Positions 1 through 12,918 of a DNA stretch of 64,000 nt are shown here, in pieces (the stretch's first letter is position 1; the number at the start of each line of letters is the position of its first letter). A program made the translations under genes and the position numbers. The notes beneath the pieces are model-generated. The model saw only the letters and a program-made list of their open reading frames with translations, was not told where the DNA came from and made no database searches. This DNA comes from Bipolaris cookei (lineage: Eukaryota > Ascomycota > Dothideomycetes > Pleosporales > Pleosporaceae). The stretch is from the NCBI GenBank assembly GCA_002286855.1, contig NRSV01000049.1, positions 1-64,000 of the forward strand, given 5' to 3'.

Positions 1-95
1 GTTACGTTGTGGGTGATAAAAGTGGATAGAATATTTGGTGGTTGAACAGCGATCCGGCGTTCTGCCGTCCGCGGCGTTTTAGCGTCCGGCACCTC
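1..95 (-). mobile_element. 5' end of a Fot/pogo element, cut by the window edge
   Basis: Read on the minus strand, this is the terminal inverted repeat and leader of a Fot/pogo-class DNA transposon, starting GAGGTGCCGGACGC next to a TA at 96-97. It is identical, base for base, to 47822-47916, the start of the better-preserved copy. The rest of the element lies outside the window. The TA fits the target duplication used by Tc1/mariner/pogo elements. Confidence 0.85.
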
Positions 96-97
96 TA

Positions 98-396
98 TGC
101 AAGGATATATCGATATGAGTTACATCCGATGTTATGCCAGGACATATCGGCATGAATTACGGCCAACACTATGCCAGGATATATCGGCATGGACTACAGC
201 CGATGTATGTCGATATTCTACATGTAACAAGCCCCTGCAATGGTCGTGTACAAAAGACAATTGTAGAGAGCACAACATCAAAAAGACAAGAAGAAGATCA
301 TACATACAAGACACACAATACACTCATCAATTCACCACACGTACGCGTGCAACAAACAAAAACCTCCATTTTCTCACCGCACCTACGCGTGCGACA
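98..396. other. Unassigned insert between two transposon fragments, with 37-bp repeats
   Basis: This 299-bp segment separates two fragments of the same Fot/pogo family. It starts with about three imperfect 37-bp units (100-136, 137-173, 174-209) containing GATATATCG-like and ATGxxTTAC-like words. It begins TG and ends CA, and the right part has two CG-rich ACGCGTGC words, so it could be a truncated LTR. No matching target duplication flanks it. I see no coding potential. Confidence 0.4.
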
Positions 397-1151
397 GTTC
401 TGGATAGAGCTGGATTTGCTGGAGTAGATAATGCTTGGATCTAGATACGATCCATCCGCGCAGATACATGCAATCAGCGTAATCCATTCGCGATTACCAA
501 CTTGAATATTCGATCTTTTCAATTTGGACTGGAGAGCAGCTTTGAAAAAGATTCTGACTGAGTGGGACTGTACTCCAATCATGAAGCCTTTCTCATCCAT
601 ATATTATATATGCCGCGGCTCCACTTTATATTGATCGATTTTTTGGCGTAGAAGCTCGAAGTAGAGCTGATATTTCTTTTATGAATTAGCTCGGCGGCGG
701 CTGCGATTGATAGGCGTGGTGCGCTTGAGTATAACAAGATGGGAGTAGCGATGAACAAAGCGATCAACCCAGTGGTATCCGAGCTGCTTCGGGGCTAGTT
801 GCGACGCGATATTTCCAATAATACTCCGTATGGGTGGTAGGCCTCGCTTAGTGAGTCTATCGATATAATCGATAAGCTCAGCTTCATGTTGTGGGTGAAC
901 TGCCTGCTGGTTCTGTGCAGCTGCTTGTCTGGAGCTGGAAATACCTCGGTGGCGGTGGCTCGGCGTTCCTGGATCAACACCATATTTTTTGCGATTTGAG
1001 AATATACAAGCTTTTTACTCGGCTTCAAAGTGTCAATAGCAGTAAGCGCAGCGTCAATTAATTGCATTTTGGTCACATTGTGGGTAGTTGAAGTGGATAG
1101 AATAATTAGTGTTGGAGGACGTAATCCGGCGTTAGCCCCGTCCGGCACCTC
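397..1151 (-). pseudogene. Fot/pogo DDE_1 transposase relic, 5' half only
   Basis: On the minus strand this is a decayed copy of the transposase found at 47917-49779. The terminal repeat ends at 1151 with TA at 1152-1153. The N-terminal part resembles MQPIDAALAAIDTLKP of the other copy. Further on, a stretch around 430-600 matches the start of the DDE domain (MDEKGF, ICADGSYLDPSIIYSSKSSS). The frame is broken several times. Homology stops at 397, just after the SSSIQN codons, where unrelated sequence begins, so the catalytic C-terminal half is missing. Confidence 0.85.
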
Positions 1152-1371
1152 TATATCAATAATAGGTTCTTTAAATAGCGATGCATTCAAAATCAATCCT
1201 AAAATCGACAAACACACCTCCAAACGCCTACCAGCTTTTTACACTGGGTCTTTCTAATATGGGGTGGCAGGCGTAACAATCTGAACAGCGAAGCCAAAAA
1301 ACCAACACAACACAAAAGGAAATCTTGCCAATTTGCCATCCGCTATCATTCATTATACCGTCTCACCCCCT

Positions 1372-3776
1372 TTACACCTTAAGCATCTCCATCATAAGTC
1401 TCAGCGCAAAGTTGTCATCGCCAAACTTCTTCTCCAAACGACCAACCTCATTGTCAAGCTTAGTGTGAAGCTCACGCAGCACCTCAAGAGTGTACTCAAG
1501 ACTCTGCGTCTTCTTCATGGTATCCAGGATCTCGCGCTTAGCCTCGTTGGTAAGCTTACCCTCGACGCGCCTCTTCATCAGCAGTGAGCGGAGCTGCATC
1601 TGCTCACCGGCGAGAGAGGGATCGCCCTCAAGGGTGCGAATGCAGTGGATAAGCGTGAATGAGTACTTGCCCTCGTCGAGGTCCTCGGCGAAGCCCTTTT
1701 GCTGCGCGTACTCGGCAGACACGAGGTTCTGGTAGTCGTCGCGGATCTGGAAGAAGCGGCCGATGAGGCAACCGAGAGGGTTGAGCTCCGAGTCAGAGAT
1801 TTGGCCGTTGAGCGGCGACTCGGCGGTCATCAGGCGGGTCAGCATGCGGAAGAGGCCGCCCGTCTTCATGTCAACCATCCTGAGGTACTCGCCGAAGGTC
1901 GGGCAGATGATGTTGTGGGTCCAGTAGAGGTCGTAGCTCTGGCCGACGTAGAGCTCGTTGATTTCCTCGTTGAAGATGCGGAGGCATTGGGGATTGCTGA
2001 GACCGGCGGCAAGAGCGGTGGCGTGCGTGAATTGGTAGGTTGCGCTGTTGATAGTTTGCGAGGCGCCATAGACGTTGTGGGTTGAGGGCTTGCCGCGACG
2101 GAGGGGCGAGTTGTCCTCGAGATCGTCAAGCCTAGGAGCAGGGTTAGAAAAGAGTTTGTTTTGAGGTGTTAAAACGAAAGAGGGGACTAACATGAGGGAT
2201 GCAGTGTGGAGCATATTAATGATTTCCTTAATCTTTGTAGTGGCTTTAGCAGGGGTCTTGAGCCACTTGTTGATAGAGTCAACGGCTTGGTCGCGGAAAC
2301 CCTTTGAAGGCATCGAGGTGATGTAGGCATAGGGTTGAAGGACGACCTGAGACGCATTGTTAGCTACAGTTTTTGTGGAAGCGTCGATTTTCTGATAATA
2401 GAAAACTTACATCAGTGGTCAAGTTAGGGAGGTCGGTGCTGAGAGCTAGCGACACTACCTCGTTCAGGTTGAGTGAATCCATGCCGACTCTCGAGATGGT
2501 CGGCTTCTTGACACCATTGGTACCGTTCACTCCATTAGTACCGTTCATGCTATGCCTCTTCCTCTTCTCGCCTTTTGTCTCGCCCTTTGACTCGCCCTTC
2601 TTCCAGATGTGGTCCATGGAGCCATCTGCTGGTGGGAAGGTTGCTGGGTACTTGGCTACACCATGCTTGGCTCGCAGCATCTGCAGCTCATTCCACTCAG
2701 CCTTCAGGTTGTATCGTGGGCACTGAGCACTCCAAACAACATTGCCGGAAAGGGTATACTGCATGACGTCGATGTATCGCTTGGTATCGTCAGAGATGTC
2801 AGTTCGTAGCTTGGTTTCCTTGACGATCTTGACAAATTTGGCGGTCTCTTGTCGGATACGCGCCTTGATGCGCTCTCTACCTTCTGCTTCGTCACATCCG
2901 TGCTCCTTCATGACAATGTAGACTGCGTTTTGGATGTTGGCGTCATTCTTCTCCTTCTCGAAGGAGAACAGATCGTTGACGAGTGAAGCAGCACACAGGG
3001 CCGGAGTGAGAAACTCCGTGCACATTGCCTCTTCCTCAGGAGGGATGGTGATGGCGCATCCGAAGGTGACCAGGCCGTGCCAGAGCCTAGAAGCATGAGA
3101 TTAGTTTGAATGATATCGGCGGACAGTAGGGGCAGGCTTACATGTATCCGACATCGAGACTCCTGTAGGGGATGTACTCCTCAAGAGTCTGGAAGTTGGT
3201 CAATTCCTCTCGCCTGGCAGAATGTTGAACTCCAGCAGCCCAGCTCTTAGCGACAACCATGGCCCTCTCAGGGTCAATTGCCATCATCTCGCGCATAATC
3301 TGAGCAGCGATGACACGCTTGCCAGAGGCACCTCGCTCGTCGATGCTGCCAGTCTTAGCTCCCTGCTCCAAGCCCTCCTCCATGTCGCTCAAGTCAGCAT
3401 CCTCGATATGCTCATCGATGACATCTGCAAAAGATTAGATTTCTGTAACGTGCAATACTGAGGAAGAGGTAAGCTATGACATACCGTCGTGGATGAAGCC
3501 AAACTCGAGAGCATAACTGGTAATTTCCATTCGCTCGGGAATGCAGTTGGGCACAGCAACAGTGATGAAGCTGAACTGCGGGCCAAGGCCACCTCGGAAG
3601 GGCCTCTCGAGAGGTCCAACTAAGCGGCGCCAGTCTTCCTGAACCCTGAATGCACCGACATCCTCAAGATCGGCAGCATGGTGGCGCCTGAGATCGATTC
3701 CTTCGCAGAGGTTGTCCGGATCGTAGATATTCCTGTCGAGGAGGACAGAGTAGGGCTGATCGTATGAAGGTGCCAT
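1372..3776 (-). CDS. oblA: Bifunctional sesterterpene/diterpene synthase, ophiobolin F synthase type
   Basis: A chimeric class I terpene cyclase plus prenyltransferase that would build a C20/C25 prenyl diphosphate and cyclise it in one polypeptide. Five exons (3776-3485, 3424-3142, 3086-2411, 2346-2192, 2131-1372) join in phase to 721 aa. The cyclase half has DDVID at residues 97-101 and the NSE motif in NDLFSFEKE at 229-237. The prenyltransferase half has DDLED at 471-475 followed by SPLRRG, and DDYQN at 600-604. Splicing of 2132-2191 is needed to give the clean SLMLDDLED. All metal-binding motifs are intact. The overall sequence looks closest to ophiobolin F synthases (OblA), which make C25 products, but chain length cannot be proven here; fusicoccadiene-type C20 enzymes share the architecture. 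It is divergent from the P450 at 4556. The symbol is by similarity only. Confidence 0.93.
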
Positions 3777-4555
3777 TTTGTCTTTAAACTCGAACGACTG
3801 TCGTGTTACCAGCGAAGAGTTGAGGCCTGTAGGTGGAGATGGGAGAAGTGGAGGAGAGGCTGTAGTAGACCAAAGGATACAAGCTCAACAGGATAAGATT
3901 AATGCAAATAATGAATGTGAGATCGCTTGTAAACTTTGATTCCGCTTGAGGGATGGTAGTCAACATACGGATTGCTATCGGTGGGCGACGATGGTGGTTT
4001 ATGAACGGTGGTTCGATGGTGATGCGATATAAACTTTGGAGGTCAATTAGATTCTTTTAAATAGACATCCTTGTAATTGCTACACATTGTTATGCAGCAC
4101 TTAGTGTGCAAGCATAGACAGGCACTTGGTGGCGTGGGAGTGCGTTTCACAGCGATCAACTACCGAAAGCGTAAATTCCGACCAGAGGTAACCCCCAACA
4201 AGCTGTCGCACAGAAACCAGGCCAGACAGCTGGAAAGATTGGAAATTGGAAGCCGGTGAAATTCCGCTTCGCGTTGTGTGGACCTAGATTGTGGTGGTCC
4301 TGAATGGGAACTGGCCTAATTGGGCGAAAATCCCGATTTTGGTCAGCTTTGGGTAACTACCGTATCCCAGAACACTAGCCCGCCGGTGAGACGGCGCAGT
4401 GTCAATCAGACTATTGGAATCAATGGCATTATTTGCCTTGTCTACTACATCGCTGCGACTCACTTATAGTTCATCAAGCCCTCAGCCAACAGAATTTGTT
4501 AAACCATCCACACAAGAGCGTCTCTCACCTTCTCTTCTTCACCTTCATATTCGCC
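3777..4555. promoter_or_regulatory. Shared divergent promoter of the synthase and the P450
   Basis: A 779-bp gap separates the start codons of two head-to-head cluster genes, so both promoters must lie here. A TATA-like GATATAAAC at 4025-4033 (TTTATAT on the minus strand) could serve the synthase. Short reading frames within it look like untranslated leader. No clear AflR-type TCG(N5)CGA palindrome was seen. Confidence 0.55.
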
Positions 4556-6473
4556 ATGTCTTCTATACAGTTGGAAAAGTACCTCGCGCTTCTGCCCGAA
4601 GATGCCGCTCTCAAGGCTGGCATCGCCGTCGCAGGCCTAAGCGCAGCCTATGTTATTGGCTTGGTATTCTATCGCCTTTACCTATCTCCCATCTCCAAGT
4701 TCCCCGGTCCCAAGATCGCTGCAGCAACCTTCTGGTATGAGCTGTACTATGATGTTATCCACAAGGGACAATACTTCCACAAGATTGAGGAGATGCACGC
4801 GAAGTATGGTATGTACCACCACAGCTTTCCCGATAAGCCGGATCCCCGTCGTGCAAACCCCTCTACTCGGTATACCGCAAATTACACAAGGTCTAACGTC
4901 GATACCTAGGCCCGATTGTAAGGATCAACCCCCACGAGTTATCCATCCGCGACCCCGACTACTACGATGAGCTCTACGTCTCTGGCTCTGTCCGCCCCAC
5001 CGACCGTTACGAGGGTTTCGTCAACGGTGTCGTCGACTTCGAGGGCTCCCACTTGGCCACTGTGGCCCACGAGCTTCACCGCAAGAGGAGAAAGCCTCTC
5101 GACCCTTACTTCTCCCGCGCTGGTATCAGCAAGTTGGAGCCCATGGTCGCTGATCTCACTGAGGAACTCGTTGTCAAGCGTTTCGAAGAGTTCAAGGGCA
5201 CTGGCAAGGTCGTCAGGCTCGACCACGCCTTCACTGCCTACTCTGGAGATATCATCAGTGCTCTCTGCATCGACGAGCCACCCCACTTCACTGCCACCCC
5301 TGACTTCACTCCCAGCTGGTTCGATCTCTTCCACAGTGGCGTCGTTACGCTCCCTCTCTTCATGGGTCTCCCTTGGCTTATCCAGTAAGGAACATCCCGC
5401 ACCCACAAAATCTACATGTGCTAATCAGTATAGCCTCATCCGTCTTATCCCCGAGTCTATCCTCGCTGTCATCGACCCCGGTGCGCAGAACTGGAACACT
5501 TTCAGAATGGTACGATAAACTCCCCAGCCACAACTCCGAATATTGTAGCAATGCTAACCATTGCAGATGTGCTATGACAGCATCAAGGACACCAAGCGTG
5601 AGAAGGGTGCCCAGCCAACCAAGGATACCTCGCTTCTTGGCCGTCCTACCCTCTTCCGTCACCTTGTCAACAGCGATCTCCCCGCCTCCGAGCTCTCTGA
5701 TGAGCGTCTCCTCCGTGAGGCTCAGGTCCTCATTGGCTCAGGCACCATGACCACCGCTGGCACCATGTGCTTCCTCGTCTACTACATCAAGGCCAATCCC
5801 GAGATCCACAGGCGTCTGACCGAAGAGCTGAGGCCCATCATGGAGGGATACCCCCACAAGAAGCCCACCTGGGCCGATATCGAAAAGGCCGAGTACCTCC
5901 AAGCCGTTCTCAAGGAAGGTCTTCGGTATGTCCTCCCCCGCCATGATCCGAACCATACAGATGATGAAACTAACCCGTTACCAATAGTCTCAGCTTCGGT
6001 ACCATCCACCGCCGCCCACGTGTCTCTCCCAACCAGCCCCTGCAGTTCAAGGAGTGGGTCATCCCCGCCGGCGTCCCCGTCGGCATGTCCGCCTACTTCC
6101 AGCACACCGACCCCAAGATCTTCCCCAACCCCCACGAGTTCAACCCCGACAGGTGGCTCAGCAACGTCACTCCCGCCATGAAGAAGAACTACATTCCCTT
6201 CTCCAAGGGTTCCCGCCACTGCCTCGGAATGAAGTAAGTTTTTTTTTGCCTTCCCTACCTCACACGCACCAAATATTTGGACATAAAGCTGACGATTGCG
6301 CTTGCAGCCTTGCCTACTGCGAACTCAACTACATCATCGCTACCATGTTCCGTCCTGGTGCCGTCGACTTTGACCTCTATGAGACCAGCGAGTTGGATGT
6401 TAAGCCTGCCCACGACATGGTTGTGCCTCTGCCCAGCCTCAAATCCAAGGGCTTCAAGGTCAAGTTCAACTAG
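4556..6473 (+). CDS. Cytochrome P450 monooxygenase of the terpenoid cluster
   Basis: A membrane-anchored P450, 524 aa from six exons (4556-4808, 4910-5384, 5434-5509, 5567-5925, 5988-6233, 6308-6473), all junctions in phase. A hydrophobic N-terminal anchor (about residues 18-40) is followed by the FPGPK proline hinge. The I helix has GSGTMTT near 325-331 in place of the usual AGxxTT. The K-helix ExxR is EGLR, and the heme loop is FSKGSRHCLG with Cys466. The sequence resembles the trichodiene-oxygenase-like fungal P450s. Being divergent from the terpene synthase, it most likely oxidises that enzyme's hydrocarbon. In ophiobolin clusters the P450 in this role (OblB) performs several successive oxidations; equivalence here is inferred from context. 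The start is the first ATG giving a full anchor. Confidence 0.93.
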
Positions 6474-7035
6474 ATTGCAACGATGGGGATCTAGAGCTGT
6501 GCAGAAATGTAAGGGTGAGGTTCTAGAATGGTGGAGAAAATGCAATAAGCATTAGAGAAAGTGTTTTGGTCGGTGGCATCGGCCTGGTCGATAGAAATTG
6601 TAAACTTTGTTTTTTCTTTTATCGCGGTGCTTGGTCGGGAGGATAGTTAGACCTCTGTTTTAAATGGTCAGTTTTCAGTTTTGTAACCGTTTCTTTTTTG
6701 AAAGGTCCTTGGTGAACTTTACCTTTTGGAGCGTGTGCGAATATGGAGAGGCTTCAGCCTTGCACTCGAGCGGTGCCTGTGTCGCAGATATTCTGCTGTA
6801 GATAAGACAGACATTAGCAGAGTTAGATCGAAAAAACAACCTCTGGGAAGGGCCGCGTAGGAGTCATGTCGACAACCATAGAATATGATCTGATCTACTA
6901 TTCTTCCTTTGAACGCCAACGTCCCTATTCAACGCCAAGTTCATATCAAACCACATGTTTCGTACTAAACCTAAGTGTACACCTAAGATATCACGCTGAA
7001 AAAAATTGGAATGTCATGAACAGGGCTAGTGCCAT
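6474..7035. other. Intergenic 3' flanks of convergent P450 and bZIP genes
   Basis: The P450 and the bZIP gene converge here. The stretch is moderately AT-rich with T-rich runs near 6608-6700. I see no gene. Confidence 0.6.
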
Positions 7036-8334
7036 TTAGGCTCCTAGCCAAAGAGCAGTTTCCGTTCCCCTCATCCTTCGCCACCATTCACTCTGTCGCA
7101 CTAATTCTCCTTCTTCACCGCCAAGTTCCGTCCAGTATTTCTGCAAGAACCAAGTCCTAGCCTCCCAGCTTCTGCCGTCCCAAGGTGTGATTGTCGATGC
7201 ACCACTGGAAGCAGAATTTTCTGATGGCCTTCCAACGCCTGCCCAGCAGACCAATCCGCTAATCAAATCATAGTAAAGCTCCTGGTTGTAGAAGGAATCT
7301 TGTTTAGTAATCAGGTTCTTTCTCAAGGTAGGAAATGGAAGAAGATCGATGATGGGATGATGCCTAATCATAATCTGTTCCTTTATCGGCCTAAGATCGG
7401 GCTTTAGACTTTTGAAAATGGACTGCATAGTCTTGACGACGCCCTCAATCCCAGAATCACCGATGGTGTTGCGGAAAGGACGGAAGAAAGGAGATTCAGC
7501 ATCGTCATGACAGAGCATTTCCTCGGTGATGCCGAGGTGCAGGCGGTTCGCCGTGACTGCGCGCACAATGCAGATGCGTTCGACACTGAGAGTGTGGTCA
7601 ATGGAGTCGACTGGGAATGGGTTCAAGTCGGGGTTTAGCGCTTTTAGATCGCGGTATCCACTGATGCCTACTGCTGAGCTGGCCTGAACGTGGGGGTTGA
7701 TACAGCCACACTCGACATAATCAATCCAGGGATGCAACCTCGACGTGGCGTCGACAGTCTGGATCAGATTGGACATGTCAATGGAGCCAACTGGGTCGCA
7801 AGACGCGAGGTCTGAGGGAGAGTTTGAGAAGATGGAGGCGGAGAGGTCGAGGTCAGAGAAGGCGGTAGATTCATTGCTATATTCACTGAGACTTTGTCCC
7901 AAGTAATGACACATGATCTGGCCATCGGCCGTGATGCTTCTTGACGATATTCTCGACGACACACTTGAAGGTGCAGGAGTTGCGATCGCGACGGCGTCAG
8001 GGGTAGTTGCCTCAGCTGTTGCAGCGCCTTCGGCGACTGTGGCGGCAAGTGTCTCGAGTTGATCGAGGCGCCTCTTCAGTTTGTCGCCTGAATTTGCAAG
8101 TTAGAAATGTTGCTGGATAAGTAGAGGGAGATTTGGCGTGAGGCACTGAGGTGCAGTGATGGACAACGTACGGTATTTCTTTTGTGCCTTTATGTTTTGC
8201 TGACGTCGCTTCTCTTGGTCACGGCGCACTGGTTTCCGTTTGTCTGTACTTGCCGCATCGTTGTTGTGGTGGTTGTGGTGGTTGTTTTCCTGGCCTTCCT
8301 CGGGGGTAGGGAGTTGTGCAGGAGTGGTTAGCAT
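7036..8334 (-). CDS. bZIP transcription factor with DUF3425 domain
   Basis: A nuclear DNA-binding regulator of 404 aa from two exons (8334-8172 and 8087-7036; the 84-bp intron falls inside the bZIP). The basic region reads RRDQEKRRQQNIKAQKKYR, with the N-x7-R signature, and continues into DKLKRRLDQLETL, a short leucine zipper. The C-terminal 300 residues match the DUF3425 pattern common in fungal bZIP proteins, ending in a WWRRMRGTE-like segment. The start at 8334 (MLTTPAQLPTPEEG) was chosen because it leads straight into an Asn/His-rich linker before the basic region; an in-frame ATG at 8430 is possible. It sits between the P450 and the AflR-type gene, so cluster or stress regulation is plausible. 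The targets are unknown. Confidence 0.88.
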
Positions 8335-10531
8335 GGTGTCGCAAGGTGGTCCAGTAGCCAAGGTGTACCGTGGATGAGCAACGGAATGGTGAGTGGGATA
8401 GTATGATGAGCGCGAAGGGGAGTGAAGCAACTGTCAGCCCCCGCCCTCGTTCGCAACAACCAGCGCTAATCCCTATTTGGGCACACTTGCTTGGCGCTTT
8501 GAAAGGGCGGAGGGTCTGTTCACTGTTGCGTCGCCTGGTCAGTTTCGCTTACCGGCAAGGGAGCCAGGGGGGCAATGTTTAGCGCAAGTTGGATTCAGTT
8601 CATTACTGTTGTGTAGGGATATGCTAGGAGCGCTTGGTTACGTGTCTGCTATAACCAGAGTTTCATAACGACCTTCTTTCGAAGCTAAGCTATTAGGCTG
8701 TGTTTTGTATGTCATTTTGCTCTACTATACCCGGTCCTCCCGGAGATCAGCATGATTAGCGCAGCCAACGCCAACAATGCTCCAAGCTACAGGGTCACAG
8801 TGACATATTTTGACAACCAAGGGTGAGCCTACACCGAGTACCAACAGATCGATTATAACGCTAGGCTTTGGTACTAAAAGATATGCCTAAAGACGTATAC
8901 AACAGCCTACATCGATACATTCAAACGTGTTGTAATCTATCCAGGTGTATTAGCTCATCTTATTATCATTGCCTGGGATTACCCTGCGTCGTAAAAACAT
9001 ACCCATCCCTGCTACTCTTGTACACTTTCTAATTTGGAGACAAACACAGCACTCCGCTCTTTTGCCTTAATCCACCAGCTAGGGCTGTGTTTGGGCTGCC
9101 TTGCGCCGTTTGCAGCAAATAGAAGCGAACTAGAATGTAGCGAAAATGGCGATAGTGACGGAGGCTGTGTGAGAGCATGCCTAAGCGCTGAATGCTGAAT
9201 CAGGCATCCATGTATCGCATTTGTCACAGCACAACAGGCAGTCAAGCTGCCCGCTTACGTGCCTAGCGCCAGTCTGGTAGAGGATTGTACGGTGACCGAA
9301 CGACCTGTTCCTGCTTACATCACTCTGGCTTAACAAATTCTCTCACCCGTCCATGGCGTTTCCCGATTGGCCTCCCGCTTCCTTCCGAAGACCCTAGCAT
9401 GCGCCTCTGCGACTAGCCTGCACCGACCTGCCACCCATCTCCACCCATCTCCACCTACCTGCACCCACCCCCCACCCTCCCCCCCATGCCGCCCACGTGC
9501 ACCCAAGGTCTCCCGGACATTCCTTCACCCTTGATCGCCGAACAGCATCCATGCTGACGACTCGGCACCGTCTCAAGCGCCGAGTTGCTCCTATCTTGCA
9601 TGCCCCGGGCTAATTGAATGAGTACATACTTGCATACTTAATACTATCCGTCTAACAGCCACGCACGCACCCCATGGAAGACCCACTCGCCAGCCCTGCG
9701 AGTACTTTGGGAATCCCCGCGTTGGGTCGACCTAGTACCCGGCGTGTCTATTGCGTAGTAGACTCTGGTTGCACTGATGGAACATGTCAGCCTACGGGTA
9801 AAGTGTGCGTAAGTACTGTACGTAGCTGAAAGGAGAACGGGATAAGCCGATGGCAACAGCCTGCAATCGCAGACATCTTTGGTTAGCCCGCTTACAGCAT
9901 GCAAAAGACACATGTGCATGCGGCTCTAAGGCATTAGAAACTCTCCGACTAATGTTGCGAACCGACCAAGGGTTGGGGCCCTGAACGCCACAGCCTGCGA
10001 TACGAAGAATCATGGCGTTATGTGGTTACCTGGAATCAAACGGGCCACAGTAGCACACCAAACCAACGCCTCAGGGCTCCCAGGGAGGCCCAGGGAGGCC
10101 CACCGACCATTGGCCCTAGGACCGCCTTAGCATCTGAAGCGCGGGGGATCCACCTTGTACTCGGTCTCACCTTCTGTCAGCAGCCACCAACACTAAGCAC
10201 CTGGATCGTCAATTCCCAGGGAATAGCCAACAAGGCAGCCACTGGCATCCAAACCGCCTATCTTTGGTAACGCGCCTTTCGGGCTTGTTTATCGAAACCG
10301 AATGTCCGACATATTTATGAATGTTTCATTCAGCGACTGCTATTGCTAGTACTACTAGTACTATCTCGGCATTGGTCGTAGTGCCATAATTCACAACCAT
10401 TTATTCATCAATGCCCCAATTTTTCAGGTTGTAGATACTCTACGAAAGAAACAAACCCGAGCTGGCAAACCCCTTCACCGCTATTTATACCTGGAAAATA
10501 TTGACCGGATAGAGAAGATCAGCTGCCTATC
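8335..10531. other. Intergenic region, no supported gene
   Basis: About 2.2 kb between the bZIP gene and the AflR-type gene. A pyrimidine-rich run with repeated CCACCCATCT/CCACCTACCT words lies at 9425-9490. Reading frames here are short and show no family features. The last few hundred bases must hold the promoter of the regulator at 10532. Confidence 0.55.
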
Positions 10532-12022
10532 ATGTTCGGAACTTTACACTGCAACTCGCCTACCAAGGAGGCAGAGTTTGTCGAGAGGCCATATGGATCT
10601 CTTAACCCAGGTATGAACTCAGCCTGTGATCGATGCAGAGCATACAAGGTAAGACTACCATAACTTAGAATTCACCCTTCAAGCAACATACAGTTCCGGA
10701 ATCTGGTTTACTGACGTGTGGAGCAATTTGTATAGGTCAAATGCACTGTCAGTGGAAAAAGCTGCAGTCGATGCCGGCGTCTCAAAAAGACATGCAGTTT
10801 CACATCAGTGAGGCAAAGAAGTAGCCAACGAGTATGGAAGACAGATGTCAACTCCAAACGACAAGAATCCCAATCATCAGACAGGTCTGCCCAACCGCAG
10901 ACATCACCGAGCCCCAAAGACAGTGGAAATGAAGGCGAAGATCATATAAAGCAACGAGGCTTTATATCATCAGGCCACACAGATGGAAACGATGGCAGTG
11001 AGAAAGGGGACCCACAGATTGCAGACTACACACCACACCAGCTCTCCGAAGCATCATCATCATCAACATCCAGCCTACCATTCCTCACTGACTACGACCA
11101 ACGAGATATGAACGAGCAAAGAGACGATCTGTGCACTTGCAGCATCCTACCCTTCCCATTCTGTTCCTCAAGCGTACACTACAACAGCCCAGACGCCATC
11201 ACACGGTCCAACATCGGAACCCCCCAGGCCCTTCCCACCCCCCCGGCCTCCAGAGACGAAACCCCACAACAACTACTACCCAACAGCCAATCACACGACT
11301 CACAATTCGAGATGGGCCCCATTGACACGGAATCCCTCGACATTTCCGCCCTCGCATCCTCAATGTACTGGTCCCAGGGCTCGTTTGAAAAAACCTGCCA
11401 TTGCCTCGCCGACGTCATCTTCGCCCTTGAAAAACTAGAAGCAAGCTGCAGTTCCGGCAGCAGAGCCGGGCTGGATTCCATCGTCGCCAACCAAAAAGAA
11501 GTCATAGAGCTATGCCGCTGCATGCTCAAGTGCAGCAATTGCATGGCTAAGCGCGAAAACTTCGTCCTCTTAGTATTCATGAGCGAGCGCATCGTAGTTG
11601 CCTGCAGTCGCATCGTAACAATGTACCGGATGGAAGACGGGGGTCTGCGAAATAACCACAGCGGTACTACTACAGTCGCGCCATCGCAACTCGCCTGTCT
11701 ACCAGGCTCGCACCTCTCCGCCGCGGCCGACATGGACATAGATAGCCAGTGCCTCGCAGCTGCCTCATCGGCAACACCGTCTCCGCCTCGGTCGACATCG
11801 AGCTGGCAGCAATTGCTCATTGGAGACTACAAGATCAACTCGGCGCTCGAGTGGGACCATCTCGTGCGCGCGCTAATAAACTTCCAGCTAAGGGCCGTCA
11901 AAGCTCTATTGGGCGATGTCAAGAGCATAGGTACTATGATCCTGGGGGATGCGCAGAAGGAGTCTCTAGCCCGCGCTGAAACAATAGTTAACAAGTTAGA
12001 ACAAGACATTTACATAATCTAG
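10532..12022 (+). CDS. AflR-type Zn2Cys6 transcription factor
   Basis: A binuclear zinc cluster regulator of 467 aa from two exons (10532-10648 and 10736-12022). The intron falls between Lys39 and Val40, inside the zinc cluster. The six cysteines are at 32, 35, 42, 49, 52 and 59, the exact C-x2-C-x6-C-x6-C-x2-C-x6-C pattern. A Ser/Pro-rich linker follows. The second half resembles the aflatoxin-regulatory (AflR) domain: LEKLE, a D-S-I-V-A-NQKEVIE helix and a cysteine-rich CRCMLKCSNC. Such proteins usually switch on the metabolite cluster they sit in, so the terpenoid genes on both sides are its likely targets; ophiobolin clusters are described with a Zn2Cys6 gene (oblR). Met28, just before the zinc cluster, is an alternative start. 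Confidence 0.93.
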
Positions 12023-12795
12023 CGTCTTTTGCAGATTATGGCTATTATGATCATATTACATTACTGTTTTGCTTCTTTGGGGCAAGAGTTAGATTACATA
12101 CATAATTTAAACCTTCCTCGGTTTTTTTGGTGCCGAGAGAGATACAGAAATTCCGTCTCTTTTTCTTTTTTTTACGGCCGAGAAAAGAAACCCCCGATCC
12201 TTCACATAGTTTTTTTTGATTGTATGTGATAGTCTATGAACCAGTCGCTTCACACGTGGGTGGTTCGTCGGGCCATGGAAGTGTAGGAACATGATCCCTT
12301 AGTCATATCTTGGTATCCGTTTCCCCCCCCACCTCCCCCGACCCTCCCGCCCATTGTCGTAAAAAGGTCCTTTTCCACCTAGATTAAAACAGTACTTTTC
12401 TTGCCCATCTTGCTTCAACCGATGTATTGCCGGGCCTTGATCGGTATACACACATTATAGCGATACAGCGCTAGTTTGCCAACGCGCGTCGAGCAGATAT
12501 CATATCACTACCAGCTCGATCTATAGTAGCAAAATACCCGCAAGTCTATTCGCCAGGACATGCGACGGCCCAGTCGCCGTTCTCGCTCCATGTCTGCCTG
12601 CCCAAGGCAGGTGTGCAGGGTAGAACCCTCGGGAACTAACTTGCACGCGGAAAGATTATAGGCTGCTGTCAATATCATGTCAAATATTCAAGTACGCACG
12701 CACGTAACCTGCTCCGCAGACTAGGGGAGGGGCAATAGAGGAATTGCACAATAACGGAATCTGGTTCCCATATCGTACCATCGGTTGTCAATGCC

Positions 12796-12830
12796 GGGGG
12801 GGTGGGGGGGGGGGGGTGGAGGGGAGGAGG
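12796..12830 (+). repeat. Poly-G tract, potential G-quadruplex
   Basis: Nearly uninterrupted G (runs of 7 and 13 separated by a T, then GG-rich triplets). Several runs of three or more G with short loops could form a quadruplex on this strand. Confidence 0.7.
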
Positions 12831-12918
12831 ACAAGGGTGCCATAGAGGTCTTATCGCTCTGTACTACCCGACGGCTTGTTCTTGTTTTTTTTCCGAAGAT
12901 CGAGTTCGTGAATGCGAT

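Noticed and set aside
1699..2085. Plus-strand frame opposite the terpene synthase
   Set aside because: Antisense shadow of the prenyltransferase domain; low-complexity Ala/Val/Glu composition.
3784..3966. 60-codon frame just upstream of the terpene synthase
   Set aside because: It sits in the leader/promoter of the synthase, and its hydrophobic text is not part of any known synthase N-terminus.
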